A stretch of DNA of 27,626 nt, taken from the IMG/VR virus record IMGVR_UViG_3300006754_000117, positions 1 through 27,626 of that record; one strand, given 5' to 3'. The notes under the pieces were generated by a model. The model was not told the origin of the DNA. It ran no database searches and saw only the letters and a program-made list of their open reading frames with translations. The position numbers and the translations under genes are program-made. Of the stretch, positions 15,670-23,207 are shown one piece after another (the first letter of the stretch is position 1; each line of letters starts with the position of its first letter). Source of the stretch: a virus.

Positions 15670-16773
15670 ATGGCAAAGAAAGCAAAGAAACTAGGTCGAC
15701 TAAATATTGATGAGATGAGAAATCTTGTTAACAAGAGGGCCGGCATCGAAGTTGCTTATGACCTGACAAAAGATAATCCAACAAAAGTTAAAGAGTGGAT
15801 CCCAACTGGATCAAGATGGCTTGACAGTATTGTTTGTCGCGGCCACCTTGGAGGTATTCCAGTAGGTAAAATAGTTGAAATTGCCGGTTTAGAGGGTTCT
15901 GGTAAATCCTATATGGCTGCGCAAATTGCAGCCAACGCTCAAAAAATGGGGATTACAGTTGCATATTTTGATGCGGAATCAGCTATCGACCCTGCTTTCC
16001 TGACTAGTGCAGGATGCAACATCGAAGATATGTTGTATATGCAACCGCCTAGTGTTGAATACGTTTTAGAAACCATTGAGGAATTGTTAGGTACTAGTGA
16101 GAACAGAATGCTGTTTATATGGGATTCTCTTGCTCTCACCCCGTCTATTAGTGATGTTGATGGTGATTTCAATCCTCAGTCTTCAATGGCTGTTAAGGCA
16201 AGAATTTTGGCAAAAGGCATGTCTAAATTAACAGTTCCTATCGCCAGTTCACAATCGACTTTTTTGGTTTTAAATCAACTTAAAACCAATATTACTAGAT
16301 TTGCCGCAGAGGCCATGACCACCCCTTATGTCACGCCTGGCGGGAAAGCAATGCACTACGCATATTCACTACGTATATGGCTAACAAAACGTAAAGCAAA
16401 GGCATCCTTCATTGAAGATGAGAATGGATATAGAATCGGCTCGGAAGTAAAAGCAACGTTAAATAAAAGTCGATTCGGCACTGAAGGTCGGGAGTGCACC
16501 TTTAAAATTCTTTGGGGCGGCGAAGTCGGCATTCAAGATGAAGAGAGTTGGCTTGAGGCTATTAAGGGATCCGAATCCCTAGTTCGGGCTGGTGCATGGT
16601 ATAATTTAGTTTATGAAGATGGAACAACTGAGAAATTTCAAGCAGCTAAGTGGAAGGACAAGTTGACCAATGAAAAATTCCGTAATCGAGTACTTCAAAT
16701 TATGGATGAAGATATCATCATGCGTTTTGATAAGAAGGAAGGCAAAGCAGAAGAATTTTATAATATTGAATAG
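15670..16773 (+). CDS. uvsX: UvsX/RecA-family recombinase
   Basis: This is an ATP-dependent strand-exchange protein. Walker A is GLEGSGKS at 73-80. The catalytic Glu lies in DAESAID (E103), as in RecA's DAEHALD, and Walker B is LFIWDS with D152. A NQLKTNI strand near 208 is followed by the DNA-binding L2-like region and TPGGKAMHYAYSLRIWL, the usual RecA core end. The C-terminal part (from ~300) is a small mixed domain. At 367 residues it is close to T4 UvsX (391) and E. coli RecA (353). The ribosome site is ACGAGGA. It acts with the upstream SSB gene in recombination-dependent replication. No separate UvsY was seen in the window. The choice between UvsX and RecA is by phage context; the fold is certain. 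Confidence 0.93.
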   Translation: MAKKAKKLGRLNIDEMRNLVNKRAGIEVAYDLTKDNPTKVKEWIPTGSRWLDSIVCRGHLGGIPVGKIVEIAGLEGSGKSYMAAQIAANAQKMGITVAYFDAESAIDPAFLTSAGCNIEDMLYMQPPSVEYVLETIEELLGTSENRMLFIWDSLALTPSISDVDGDFNPQSSMAVKARILAKGMSKLTVPIASSQSTFLVLNQLKTNITRFAAEAMTTPYVTPGGKAMHYAYSLRIWLTKRKAKASFIEDENGYRIGSEVKATLNKSRFGTEGRECTFKILWGGEVGIQDEESWLEAIKGSESLVRAGAWYNLVYEDGTTEKFQAAKWKDKLTNEKFRNRVLQIMDEDIIMRFDKKEGKAEEFYNIE

Positions 16774-16776
16774 TCT

Positions 16777-16804
16777 TTTACACATATCTTAGCGTCCTTA
16801 TAAT
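16777..16804 (+). promoter_or_regulatory. Sigma70-like promoter for deaminase gene
   Basis: TTTACA (16777-16782), a 16-base spacer and a perfect TATAAT (16799-16804) lie just after the recombinase stop. The shared TTTACACATA with the SSB promoter suggests a common class. The predicted start, near 16811, leaves a leader of only about 10 bases containing the ribosome site. Confidence 0.72.
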
Positions 16805-16820
16805 ATTGAAGGAGGCAGAT

Positions 16821-17267
16821 TTGTCTGAAGAAACACAGTTTAAGAGTCGTACGCCCTTTTTAGGGAAAGCTATTCATAAGTCAAAAAAGATTGGAAGATA
16901 TTTTGAACTAGCTCGGAATATGGCCTACAACAGTCCATATGGTAAGCTGCGCCATGGCGCCGTCCTAGTCCGAGGTGGTTCTGTTTTAAACACCTCCTTC
17001 AATAAAGATAAGTTTAATTCTTTTGGCTCTCGCTTCCGAGAGCAACATCGCGGCCCAGCCACGATGCATGCTGAAATTGGCTGTATACTTGGCTTATCTA
17101 GAGATGTTACTTCTGGTACTGATATCTATGTTTGTCGTATCAATAAGAAGGGTGATTTTAGATATAGCAAACCGTGTGCTATGTGCCACCAGGTTTTGAA
17201 GCATGTTGGTATTAAAAGAGTTTATTACACAACTAATGAAGATGTAATTGAGATGTATAAATTATAA
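16821..17267 (+). CDS. dCMP/cytidine deaminase-family enzyme
   Basis: This zinc-dependent deaminase probably converts dCMP to dUMP, the substrate of the ThyX encoded at 22488. The zinc motifs are HAE at 83-85 (TMHAEIGCIL) and PCAMC at 118-122. Between them is the strand giving DIYVCRI; KRVYYTT follows. The ~30 N-terminal residues are basic and precede the typical LARNMAYNSPYGKLRHGAVLV-like opening. The start is TTG at 16821, chosen because AAGGAGG at 16809-16815 is five bases upstream; a TTG at 16806 lacks a ribosome site and would sit before it. With this start the protein has 148 residues. Which cytidine compound is used cannot be told from the motifs alone. Confidence 0.8.
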   Translation: MSEETQFKSRTPFLGKAIHKSKKIGRYFELARNMAYNSPYGKLRHGAVLVRGGSVLNTSFNKDKFNSFGSRFREQHRGPATMHAEIGCILGLSRDVTSGTDIYVCRINKKGDFRYSKPCAMCHQVLKHVGIKRVYYTTNEDVIEMYKL

Positions 17268-17275
17268 ACTATTTA
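17268..17275 (+). promoter_or_regulatory. Putative phage promoter octamer ACTATTTA upstream of 17296 gene
   Basis: This fourth identical copy starts immediately after the deaminase stop codon and 20 bases before the next start, with CGGAGG between them. It is the only copy outside the tail module, so if real it links the 17296 and exonuclease genes to the same timing class. Confidence 0.35.
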
Positions 17276-17295
17276 TATAAACGGAGGTTTTATAA

Positions 17296-17628
17296 ATGAA
17301 CAGTCTCAAAGCTCTTGTCCGCGAACATTTAAAGGAGAACTTGTACGAAGCAACTGTTGTTTTGCGCTCTTCTCGTGATTTTAATATTACAATAATAGCG
17401 GACAATATACGTGGCATATGTGGGATAACCGTATGCACAATCGCTGCAGCCGCCCGACCGGTCTCCAACACACATGAAAGAACTGAACTAAAAATTAAGT
17501 TTCATAAGCTGGAGCCTACGATGGAAGAAACTGTCATAAAGATGTCAAATGCGGCGAGGAAGATTGACGGGGTCTCTTCTTTTATCGTTGCAAGGGTCGA
17601 AAGAGTATTCAGTAGAATTTACAGATAA
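17296..17628 (+). CDS. Small unknown protein, predicted ferredoxin-like fold
   Basis: I do not recognise a function. The 110 residues begin with an amphipathic helix (MNSLKALVREHLKE), a common opening of small proteins in marine T4-like phages. The rest fits a beta-alpha-beta-beta-alpha-beta order: strand ATVVLRSS, helix to IRGICG, strand ITVCTIAA, strand ELKIKFHK, helix with ETVIKMSNAARKIDG, and strand SSFIVARVERV. That order suggests a ferredoxin-like fold, but it is a prediction by eye. A good ribosome site (CGGAGG, spacing 8) and clean coding pattern support a real gene. It lies between the deaminase and exonuclease genes, 15 bases before the latter. Confidence 0.72.
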   Translation: MNSLKALVREHLKENLYEATVVLRSSRDFNITIIADNIRGICGITVCTIAAAARPVSNTHERTELKIKFHKLEPTMEETVIKMSNAARKIDGVSSFIVARVERVFSRIYR

Positions 17629-17643
17629 GAATAAAAGAGGAAC

Positions 17644-18615
17644 ATGAAGCGCAAGAAAAGATTACTGATCATTGATCAGTTAAACCTGTTTTTTAGAAAT
17701 TATATTGTTAACCCCAGCCTCTCTCTCAACGGACAACCCATCGGTGGTTTACGGGGGTGCTTTCAAAGCATTCAAAAAATCGTCAGGGAATCCAAACCTG
17801 ATTTGATTGTAATCTGTTGGGACGGCGAAGGCGGCTCTAAAAAAAGAAAATTGCTAAAGAAGGATTATAAAGAAGGGCGAAAACCAATTCGGCTCAATCG
17901 ATCCGTCAAATCTTTAACAGAGCACCAAGAAATAGAAAATAAAATTTGGCAGCAGACAAGACTAATTGAGTATTTTAATTATACTCCTATGATGCAATTT
18001 ATGTTTCCTGGTACAGAAGCTGATGATATTATTGCATATATTTCTCAAGCTAAAGAATATGTAGACTGGGAAAAACTTATTGTTTCAAGTGACAAAGATT
18101 TTTTTCAACTACTTGAAAATAATACAGTACTATATAGGCCAGTCCAGCGCGAGGTATTGAATGAAAATTCTATTTTAGAGAAATTCAATATCCATCCTAC
18201 CAATTTTGCCATGGCAAGAGCCCTGGTCGGAGATAAGTCGGATAATATTGAGGGCATTTCTGGCGTTGGCCTGAAAACTGTTGCAAAAAGATTTCCATTT
18301 TTTGCAAATAAGAAGTCTGTAACTTATGATGATATTCTGAAATATTGTCATGAAATGGTTGAAGAGAGTTCGGTAAAAGTATACCAATCTGTACTTGAAA
18401 ACGAAAATATTTTGAAAAGAAATTACCAAATGATGCAACTTTATGCTCCAATTCTTTCAATAAAAGACAAGAAGATTATCCGAGAAACTATCAAGGATCC
18501 AGACTTGTCCTTCAACAGAACAGAACTAATAAAGATGATGCTGAAAGACGGTTTTGGTGAAATTAATTTTATTGAATTGTTCCAGCATTTCAATAAAATT
18601 TGCCTGGACAGCTAG
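17644..18615 (+). CDS. 5'-3' exonuclease / flap endonuclease
   Basis: This PIN-like 5' nuclease probably removes RNA primers and flaps, like T4 RNase H or T5 D15 exonuclease. Metal ligands can be placed at D11 (LLIIDQLN), D60 (VICWDGEG), E125/D127/D128 (GTEADD), D150/D152 (SSDKDFF) and D197/D200 in the H3TH segment GDKSDNIEGISGVGLKTV. A basic loop (SKKRKLLKKDYKEGRK, 65-80) matches the family's arch region. The length, 323 residues, is normal. The ribosome site is AGAGGA. It follows the small 17296 gene after 15 bases and precedes the helicase. The family A polymerase encoded at 12749 lacks this nuclease, so the two may together replace the full Pol I functions. Confidence 0.9.
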   Translation: MKRKKRLLIIDQLNLFFRNYIVNPSLSLNGQPIGGLRGCFQSIQKIVRESKPDLIVICWDGEGGSKKRKLLKKDYKEGRKPIRLNRSVKSLTEHQEIENKIWQQTRLIEYFNYTPMMQFMFPGTEADDIIAYISQAKEYVDWEKLIVSSDKDFFQLLENNTVLYRPVQREVLNENSILEKFNIHPTNFAMARALVGDKSDNIEGISGVGLKTVAKRFPFFANKKSVTYDDILKYCHEMVEESSVKVYQSVLENENILKRNYQMMQLYAPILSIKDKKIIRETIKDPDLSFNRTELIKMMLKDGFGEINFIELFQHFNKICLDS

Positions 18616-18652
18616 GTAAAAGTTCCTAAACTTATAGTAATAGGATTGATGC

Positions 18653-20047
18653 ATGATTAAAAACGATAAAATTAGTTTTTCCAAATATGGTAAACAGTTC
18701 CAGGAATCCCTAGCTCAACTGGTTCTGCAAGATCGTCCGTTCGCGGACCAGCTTGAGGAAGTATTAAACACAAATTTTTTTGAATTACAATACTTACGAG
18801 TTTTTATTTCAAAGATTTTTAGCTATAGAAGGAAGTACGGAGTTCACCCAACTGATAAGATCATTGCCCCAATTTTAAGGACCGAGCTTGATAACGAGAG
18901 TGAGGCGACACAAAAGCAAGTAAGGGATTACTTTGCTCGCGTTCTAATTAAAAATGTTCAAGATGAACAGTACATCAAAGAAACTTCATTGGATTTTTGT
19001 AAGAAGCAAAAACTCAAAGAAGCTTTGATGCAATCTGTGGACCTTATCCAAAATTCGTCTTATGATGAGGTTAAGAGAATTATCGACGAGGCTTTGAAGC
19101 TGGGAACAGATAATAATTTTGGACACAACCTAGTTAAAGATTTCGAGTTAAGATATGAATTGAAAGCGCGCAGCCCCATTACCACTGGCTGGGATAAGAT
19201 AGATAAGCTTACAAAAAATGGCCTGGGTACCGGTGAACTAGGGGTTGTTGTTGCTCCGACAGGAGCAGGCAAATCAATGGCCTTGGTGCATCTTGGATCA
19301 CAAGCAATAAAAGCTAATAAAAATGTGGTGCATTATACACTAGAGTTGTCGGAAGAGATGACTGGCCAACGCTATGATAGCTGCATTAGTGAAATCCCAC
19401 TATCCTCTCTATTTCATAGAAAGCAAGATATTTTAGAGGTGATTACAGATTTGAAAGGGTCTTTAATCATCAAAGAGTACCCGACAAAGACCGCCACTCC
19501 AAATACTTTACGCGCTCATTTAGAAAAATTAAAAAAAAGAAATCATAAAATCGATATGATTATAGTAGATTACGGTGATTTGCTCAAACCAAGCACACAT
19601 TTTAAAGAGAAAAGGAACGAACTGGAGTCTATTTATGAGCAGTTAAGGGCAGTTGCTCAAGAATATCGCTGCCCAGTCTGGACAGCATCTCAGACCAATC
19701 GGTCAGGGTTAAATGCCGAGGTTATAACAATGGAATCAATTTCTGAAGCTTTTAATAAATGTTTTGTTGCAGATTTTATTTTTTCTATCTCTCGAACGAT
19801 TAGAGACAAAAATGCCAACACAGCCAGAATGTTTGTTGCAAAAAACAGAAATGGCCCAGATGGGCTTGTGTTCCCGATGTTCATGGATACAAGTAATGTA
19901 CAATTAAGGGTGCTGACTCCTGTTGATAGGCCACAACAGAGTGGCTTCACAACAGATGCCACACCTCAAGAATTAGCTAAAACATTAAAAGAAAAATATA
20001 AAGATTTTCGCAAGTCAAGAAAGGAGTCAACGAATGGAGCTACCTAG
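18653..20047 (+). CDS. DnaB/gp41-like replicative helicase
   Basis: This RecA-fold hexameric helicase has Walker A APTGAGKS at 201-208 and a TLELSEEM segment at 229-236 that carries the catalytic Glu. Walker B is IIVDYGD near residue 307, followed by ASQTNRSG, the usual DnaB sensor strand. FVAKNRNGPDG near residue 407 is the H4 motif with the likely arginine finger. The N-terminal ~165 residues are helical and replace the usual DnaB N-terminal domain; no zinc-finger primase was seen. Length 464 agrees with gp41 and DnaB. The stop overlaps the reductase start by 14 bases. A primase gene was not found in this window and is presumably elsewhere. Confidence 0.88.
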   Translation: MIKNDKISFSKYGKQFQESLAQLVLQDRPFADQLEEVLNTNFFELQYLRVFISKIFSYRRKYGVHPTDKIIAPILRTELDNESEATQKQVRDYFARVLIKNVQDEQYIKETSLDFCKKQKLKEALMQSVDLIQNSSYDEVKRIIDEALKLGTDNNFGHNLVKDFELRYELKARSPITTGWDKIDKLTKNGLGTGELGVVVAPTGAGKSMALVHLGSQAIKANKNVVHYTLELSEEMTGQRYDSCISEIPLSSLFHRKQDILEVITDLKGSLIIKEYPTKTATPNTLRAHLEKLKKRNHKIDMIIVDYGDLLKPSTHFKEKRNELESIYEQLRAVAQEYRCPVWTASQTNRSGLNAEVITMESISEAFNKCFVADFIFSISRTIRDKNANTARMFVAKNRNGPDGLVFPMFMDTSNVQLRVLTPVDRPQQSGFTTDATPQELAKTLKEKYKDFRKSRKESTNGAT

Positions 20048-21890
20048 TAAGATTTTATCTGATATAACTATACACATGAAATACGCACGTTACTTACCCG
20101 AGAAAGAAAGAAGAGAAACATGGGAAGAAGTCGTTACTAGAAATAAAAAGATGCACATTAGAAAATATCCCTCCTTAAGAGAGGATATTGAGCATGCTTA
20201 TAAATTTGTTTATGAAAAAGAAGTATTACCATCAATGCGATCAATGCAGTTCGGAGGAAAGCCAATTGAAGTGGCTCCTAACAGGATTTACAACTGCGCT
20301 TATATGCCTATCGATCACCCTGATTCTTTTAACGAGTGCATGTTTCTCCTTCTTGGGGGAACTGGTGTGGGATATTCAGTACAAAAGCACCATATTGAAA
20401 AACTTCCCGAAATTCAGGGCCCTAGCACGAAAAGAACTCGTCGTTTTCTTATAGGTGATTCTATTGAGGGCTGGGCGGACGCAATTAAAGTATTGATGAA
20501 TTCCTATTTTGAAGGAAGATCTAAGGTTCGTTTTGATTTTAGTGACATCCGTCCGAAGGGCGCGACACTAATTACTTCAGGTGGGAAGGCTCCCGGCCCG
20601 CAACCACTTAAAGAATGCCTATTGAAAATTAAAGGAATTTTAGATGAGAAAGAGCTTGGCGATCAGCTTGAATCAATCGAAGTACATGATATCATTTGTC
20701 ATATTGCTGACGCTGTTCTTGCCGGGGGCATTCGCCGCGCTGCTCTTATTTCATTGTTCTCGGCAGATGATGAGGAAATGCTTGCGGCTAAGACAGGAAA
20801 CTGGTGGGAAACAAACCCACAAAGAGGAAGAGCTAACAATTCTGTAGTTTTGTTACGCCATCGTATAACTCATGATTATTTCATGTCTCTCTGGGAGAGA
20901 GTAAAAGCTTCTGGCTGCGGAGAACCTGGGTTCTATTTTTCTAATGACAAAGACTGGGGAACGAATCCGTGCTGCGAAATTGCTTTGCGACCTTATCAAT
21001 TTTGTAATTTAGTGGAGGTCAACGCTTCGGATGTCGGATCTCAAGAAGCTCTTGAGAGCAGAGTTAGAGCTGCTAGTTTCATTGCCACACTTCAAGCTGG
21101 CTATACTGATTTTCATTATCTGAGGGGAATCTGGAAAAGAACGACAGAAAAAGAGGCCCTTATAGGGGTATCAATGACAGGGATTGCTTCCGGAAAAGTG
21201 CTGGACTTGGACATGAAAGCAGCCGCGTCCGAAGTTAAGAAAGAAAATAAGCGCACGGCCAGCCAAATTGGTATAAGGCCTGCCGCCCGCACCACTTGTA
21301 TAAAACCAGCTGGTACAACTTCTCTGACTCTTGGCACTTCTAGCGGTATTCATTCTTGGCATAATGACCATTATATTCGTCGCTTGAGAGTCGGAAAAAA
21401 TGAGCCAATTTATACTCACTTAACCATATATCATCCCGAGCTGATTCAAGATGAATTTTTTAGACCACACGACACTGCAGTTATAGAAGTGCCACAGAAA
21501 GCACCTGACAACGCTATCACAAGGCAGGAAACAGCTGTGAGTCTTTTAAAGAGAATTAAAAAAGTCTCATCTCAGTGGATTAAACCGGGCCACCAACGAG
21601 GCCAGAATACTCATAATATCTCTGCGACCATCTCAGTAAAAAATGGAGAGTGGGAAAAGGTGGCTGATTGGATGTGGGAAAACAAGTCAATTTACAACGG
21701 ATTATCTATTTTACCGTATTCTGAACATACATATGTGCAACCACCGTTTGAAGATTGCACAGAAAAACAATACGAAAATCTATATAAATCTTTAAAAGAA
21801 GTAGATGTATCAAAAATTATAGAACTGGAAGATAACACCGACTTAACAGGCGAACTTGCCTGCGCCGGCGGCTCTTGCGAAATTACGTAA
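20034..21890 (+). CDS. nrdJ: Class II (B12-dependent) ribonucleotide reductase
   Basis: This enzyme makes deoxyribonucleotides using adenosylcobalamin, without a separate radical subunit. The catalytic residues match the monomeric RTPR type: C88 (NCAY), thiyl Cys C313 and Glu E315 in NPCCEI, C324 (QFCNL), and the C-terminal reducing pair C610/C615 in CAGGSC. GIRRAALISLF near 232 is also typical. At 618 residues it is shorter than the Lactobacillus RTPR (739); it therefore may have a trimmed allosteric region. No R2 or NrdD-activating gene accompanies it, consistent with class II. The start ATG has AAGGAG upstream inside the helicase end. A host able to make or import cobalamin is implied. Confidence 0.88.
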   Translation: MELPSKILSDITIHMKYARYLPEKERRETWEEVVTRNKKMHIRKYPSLREDIEHAYKFVYEKEVLPSMRSMQFGGKPIEVAPNRIYNCAYMPIDHPDSFNECMFLLLGGTGVGYSVQKHHIEKLPEIQGPSTKRTRRFLIGDSIEGWADAIKVLMNSYFEGRSKVRFDFSDIRPKGATLITSGGKAPGPQPLKECLLKIKGILDEKELGDQLESIEVHDIICHIADAVLAGGIRRAALISLFSADDEEMLAAKTGNWWETNPQRGRANNSVVLLRHRITHDYFMSLWERVKASGCGEPGFYFSNDKDWGTNPCCEIALRPYQFCNLVEVNASDVGSQEALESRVRAASFIATLQAGYTDFHYLRGIWKRTTEKEALIGVSMTGIASGKVLDLDMKAAASEVKKENKRTASQIGIRPAARTTCIKPAGTTSLTLGTSSGIHSWHNDHYIRRLRVGKNEPIYTHLTIYHPELIQDEFFRPHDTAVIEVPQKAPDNAITRQETAVSLLKRIKKVSSQWIKPGHQRGQNTHNISATISVKNGEWEKVADWMWENKSIYNGLSILPYSEHTYVQPPFEDCTEKQYENLYKSLKEVDVSKIIELEDNTDLTGELACAGGSCEIT

Positions 21891-21893
21891 TTT
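21880..21893. repeat. 14-bp perfect palindrome over reductase stop codon
   Basis: AAATTACGTAATTT reads the same on both strands and overlaps the stop codon of the reductase. A second palindrome follows 4 bases later. They could be operator half sites or weak hairpins, but no repressor was identified. Confidence 0.6.
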
Positions 21894-21897
21894 TAAA

Positions 21898-21911
21898 AAA
21901 ACAATTGTTTT
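21898..21911. repeat. 14-bp perfect palindrome before promoter
   Basis: AAAACAATTGTTTT is a perfect palindrome ending four bases before the extended -10 at 21913-21921, so it covers the -35 to -10 spacer. A protein bound here would block that promoter. As RNA it could form a short hairpin only by bending with no loop, so a DNA site is the better reading. Confidence 0.5.
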
Positions 21912-21912
21912 A

Positions 21913-21921
21913 TGATATAAT
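21913..21921 (+). promoter_or_regulatory. Extended -10 promoter for 21967-25438 gene group
   Basis: TGATATAAT (TGn followed by TATAAT) is an ideal extended -10 element. The -35 region has only TTTAAA-like sequence, which extended -10 promoters tolerate. The predicted leader is about 40 bases and includes AGGAGG before the ATG at 21967. Confidence 0.62.
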
Positions 21922-21966
21922 GTAATTACTTTTCTATTGATTATACAATAACCTTAGGAGGTTGAT

Positions 21967-22227
21967 ATGAGTGACAAAGAACCAACGAAACAAGAATATG
22001 CAGTGGAATATATCATGGCTATGAAGGCAATAGAAGATGAAATGGAGCCACTCAAGGAACACAAAAGAGATCTTCGAAATAATTATGCACACAACGGCTG
22101 GCTAACTCGTGATGAGTTACGCCAAGTTGTACGAGCATATAGAATGCTCAAGAGGGGAGACGACGTTAATGAGCTTAAAACTTATTTTGATAAATTGAAT
22201 GTAAAGATTCTAGGAGCTTTAATATAA
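21967..22227 (+). CDS. Small helical protein, possibly GapR-like (DUF2312)
   Basis: The 86 residues are mostly helix. The pattern resembles GapR/DUF2312 proteins: an acidic first helix with EDEMEPLKEHKRDLRNNY, then NGWLTRDELRQVVRAYRMLK, and a last helix ending in LNVKILGALI. GapR proteins bind overtwisted DNA ahead of replication forks in alphaproteobacteria. The match is by pattern only, and charge order differs from host GapR, so other helical DNA-binding or structural roles are possible. The gene starts a new operon behind the extended -10 promoter and has an AGGAGG ribosome site. Its stop TAA abuts the next start. Confidence 0.5.
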   Translation: MSDKEPTKQEYAVEYIMAMKAIEDEMEPLKEHKRDLRNNYAHNGWLTRDELRQVVRAYRMLKRGDDVNELKTYFDKLNVKILGALI

Positions 22228-22491
22228 ATGTTGTGTCCTGTTAACAAATATTTGGTTGTTCGTCCGATTAGAGAGAAAAAGACACAAGATACAACAATAT
22301 TGCTTCCCGATAATGTTGATGTTAATAAATCTCCCCATACGGTGGTTGAGGTTGTAACTCCCCATGTAACATCAAATTATGACAAGGGGGCTAGATTGCT
22401 AGTGCCCTCGCATTCGGTTGAAGAGGTTTCATTTTTAGGAGAGACGTATCATATAATTCTAGAACATCATGTTATAGGGTTTTTATTGTGA
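22228..22491 (+). CDS. GroES-like co-chaperonin
   Basis: The 87-residue protein fits the GroES fold. It starts with PVNKYLVVRPI (GroES: PLHDRVIVKR) and has a possible mobile loop with TTILLPDN. Next come strands with TVVEVV and YDKGARLLVPSH. EEVSFLGETYHIILEHHVIG matches the GroES closing strand pair. T4 encodes gp31, which replaces GroES so that host GroEL folds the large capsid protein; this protein may do the same. Identity is low and the GroEL-binding IVL-type tripeptide is replaced here by ILL, which is compatible. The ATG follows directly after the previous stop, with AGGAGC upstream. Confidence 0.62.
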   Translation: MLCPVNKYLVVRPIREKKTQDTTILLPDNVDVNKSPHTVVEVVTPHVTSNYDKGARLLVPSHSVEEVSFLGETYHIILEHHVIGFLL

Positions 22492-23207
22492 AAACGAAAA
22501 TTGATTTGTATGACGATGATGTGGGTTTCGTTGAACTTGTGGATCACATGGGGAGTGATTTAACTATTGTTAATAGTGCTCGCGTCTCTTTCGGAAAACA
22601 AAAATCATCACTAGATGAGAAAGATGAAAAGCTGATTAGGTATCTCGTCAAACATAGACATACCAGTACCTTTGAGCACAATGTCGCAACCTTCAGAATT
22701 AAAGTGCCGCTCTTTGTGAGAAGTCAGCACCATCGTCACAGAACTTGGTCATATAACGAAATTAGTCGACGATACACAGAATATAATATTGAGTTCTATG
22801 AACCTAGCCAGTTTAGAACTCAACATAAATCCAACAGACAAGCAAGCAACGTAGAAAATTTGGTCAATCCCATAGTAGGCTATATTAAAATACCTCACGG
22901 CGCATCAAGTTCTGCATCACAATTAGTTAGGCTCCACCACGAGCGTAGCTTGGCACTGTACGAATCTCTACTTTCGGCAGGCATATGCAGAGAACAGGCC
23001 AGGGGTGTACTTCCACAGAATATGTATACGGAATATTATGGCACTTGCAATTTGAATAATCTACTTAAATTTATACAACTTAGAACACACGAAGGTGCCC
23101 AATGGGAAATACAACAATTGGCGAAAGGAATGCTTACAATAGCTAAAGAACTTTGGCCGATGTCCCTTAGCGCTTACATAGATTACACGGAGAATTCTAA
23201 AAAATGA
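22488..23207 (+). CDS. thyX: Flavin-dependent thymidylate synthase
   Basis: ThyX makes dTMP from dUMP using FAD and methylene tetrahydrofolate. The diagnostic motif RHRTWSYNEISRRY is at residues 83-96, matching RHRxxSxNExSxRY. A second conserved block is at REQARGVLPQNMYTEYY (~167-183), followed by THEGAQWEI near 210, where the family has its dUMP-binding arginine and glutamine. It is 239 residues, normal for the family. The start is GTG at 22488, overlapping the previous stop (GTGA). It uses the dUMP the deaminase at 16821 would make. ThyX differs from the folate-dependent ThyA of T4 and needs less reduced folate. Confidence 0.94.
   Translation: MKTKIDLYDDDVGFVELVDHMGSDLTIVNSARVSFGKQKSSLDEKDEKLIRYLVKHRHTSTFEHNVATFRIKVPLFVRSQHHRHRTWSYNEISRRYTEYNIEFYEPSQFRTQHKSNRQASNVENLVNPIVGYIKIPHGASSSASQLVRLHHERSLALYESLLSAGICREQARGVLPQNMYTEYYGTCNLNNLLKFIQLRTHEGAQWEIQQLAKGMLTIAKELWPMSLSAYIDYTENSKK

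Noticed and set aside
16806-16820. Upstream TTG start for the deaminase gene
   Set aside because: It lies before the AAGGAGG site and probably upstream of the transcription start.
18605-18638. Possible promoter before the helicase gene (TGGACA with TATAGT)
   Set aside because: The spacer is about 22 bases; the only nearer -10 is weak.
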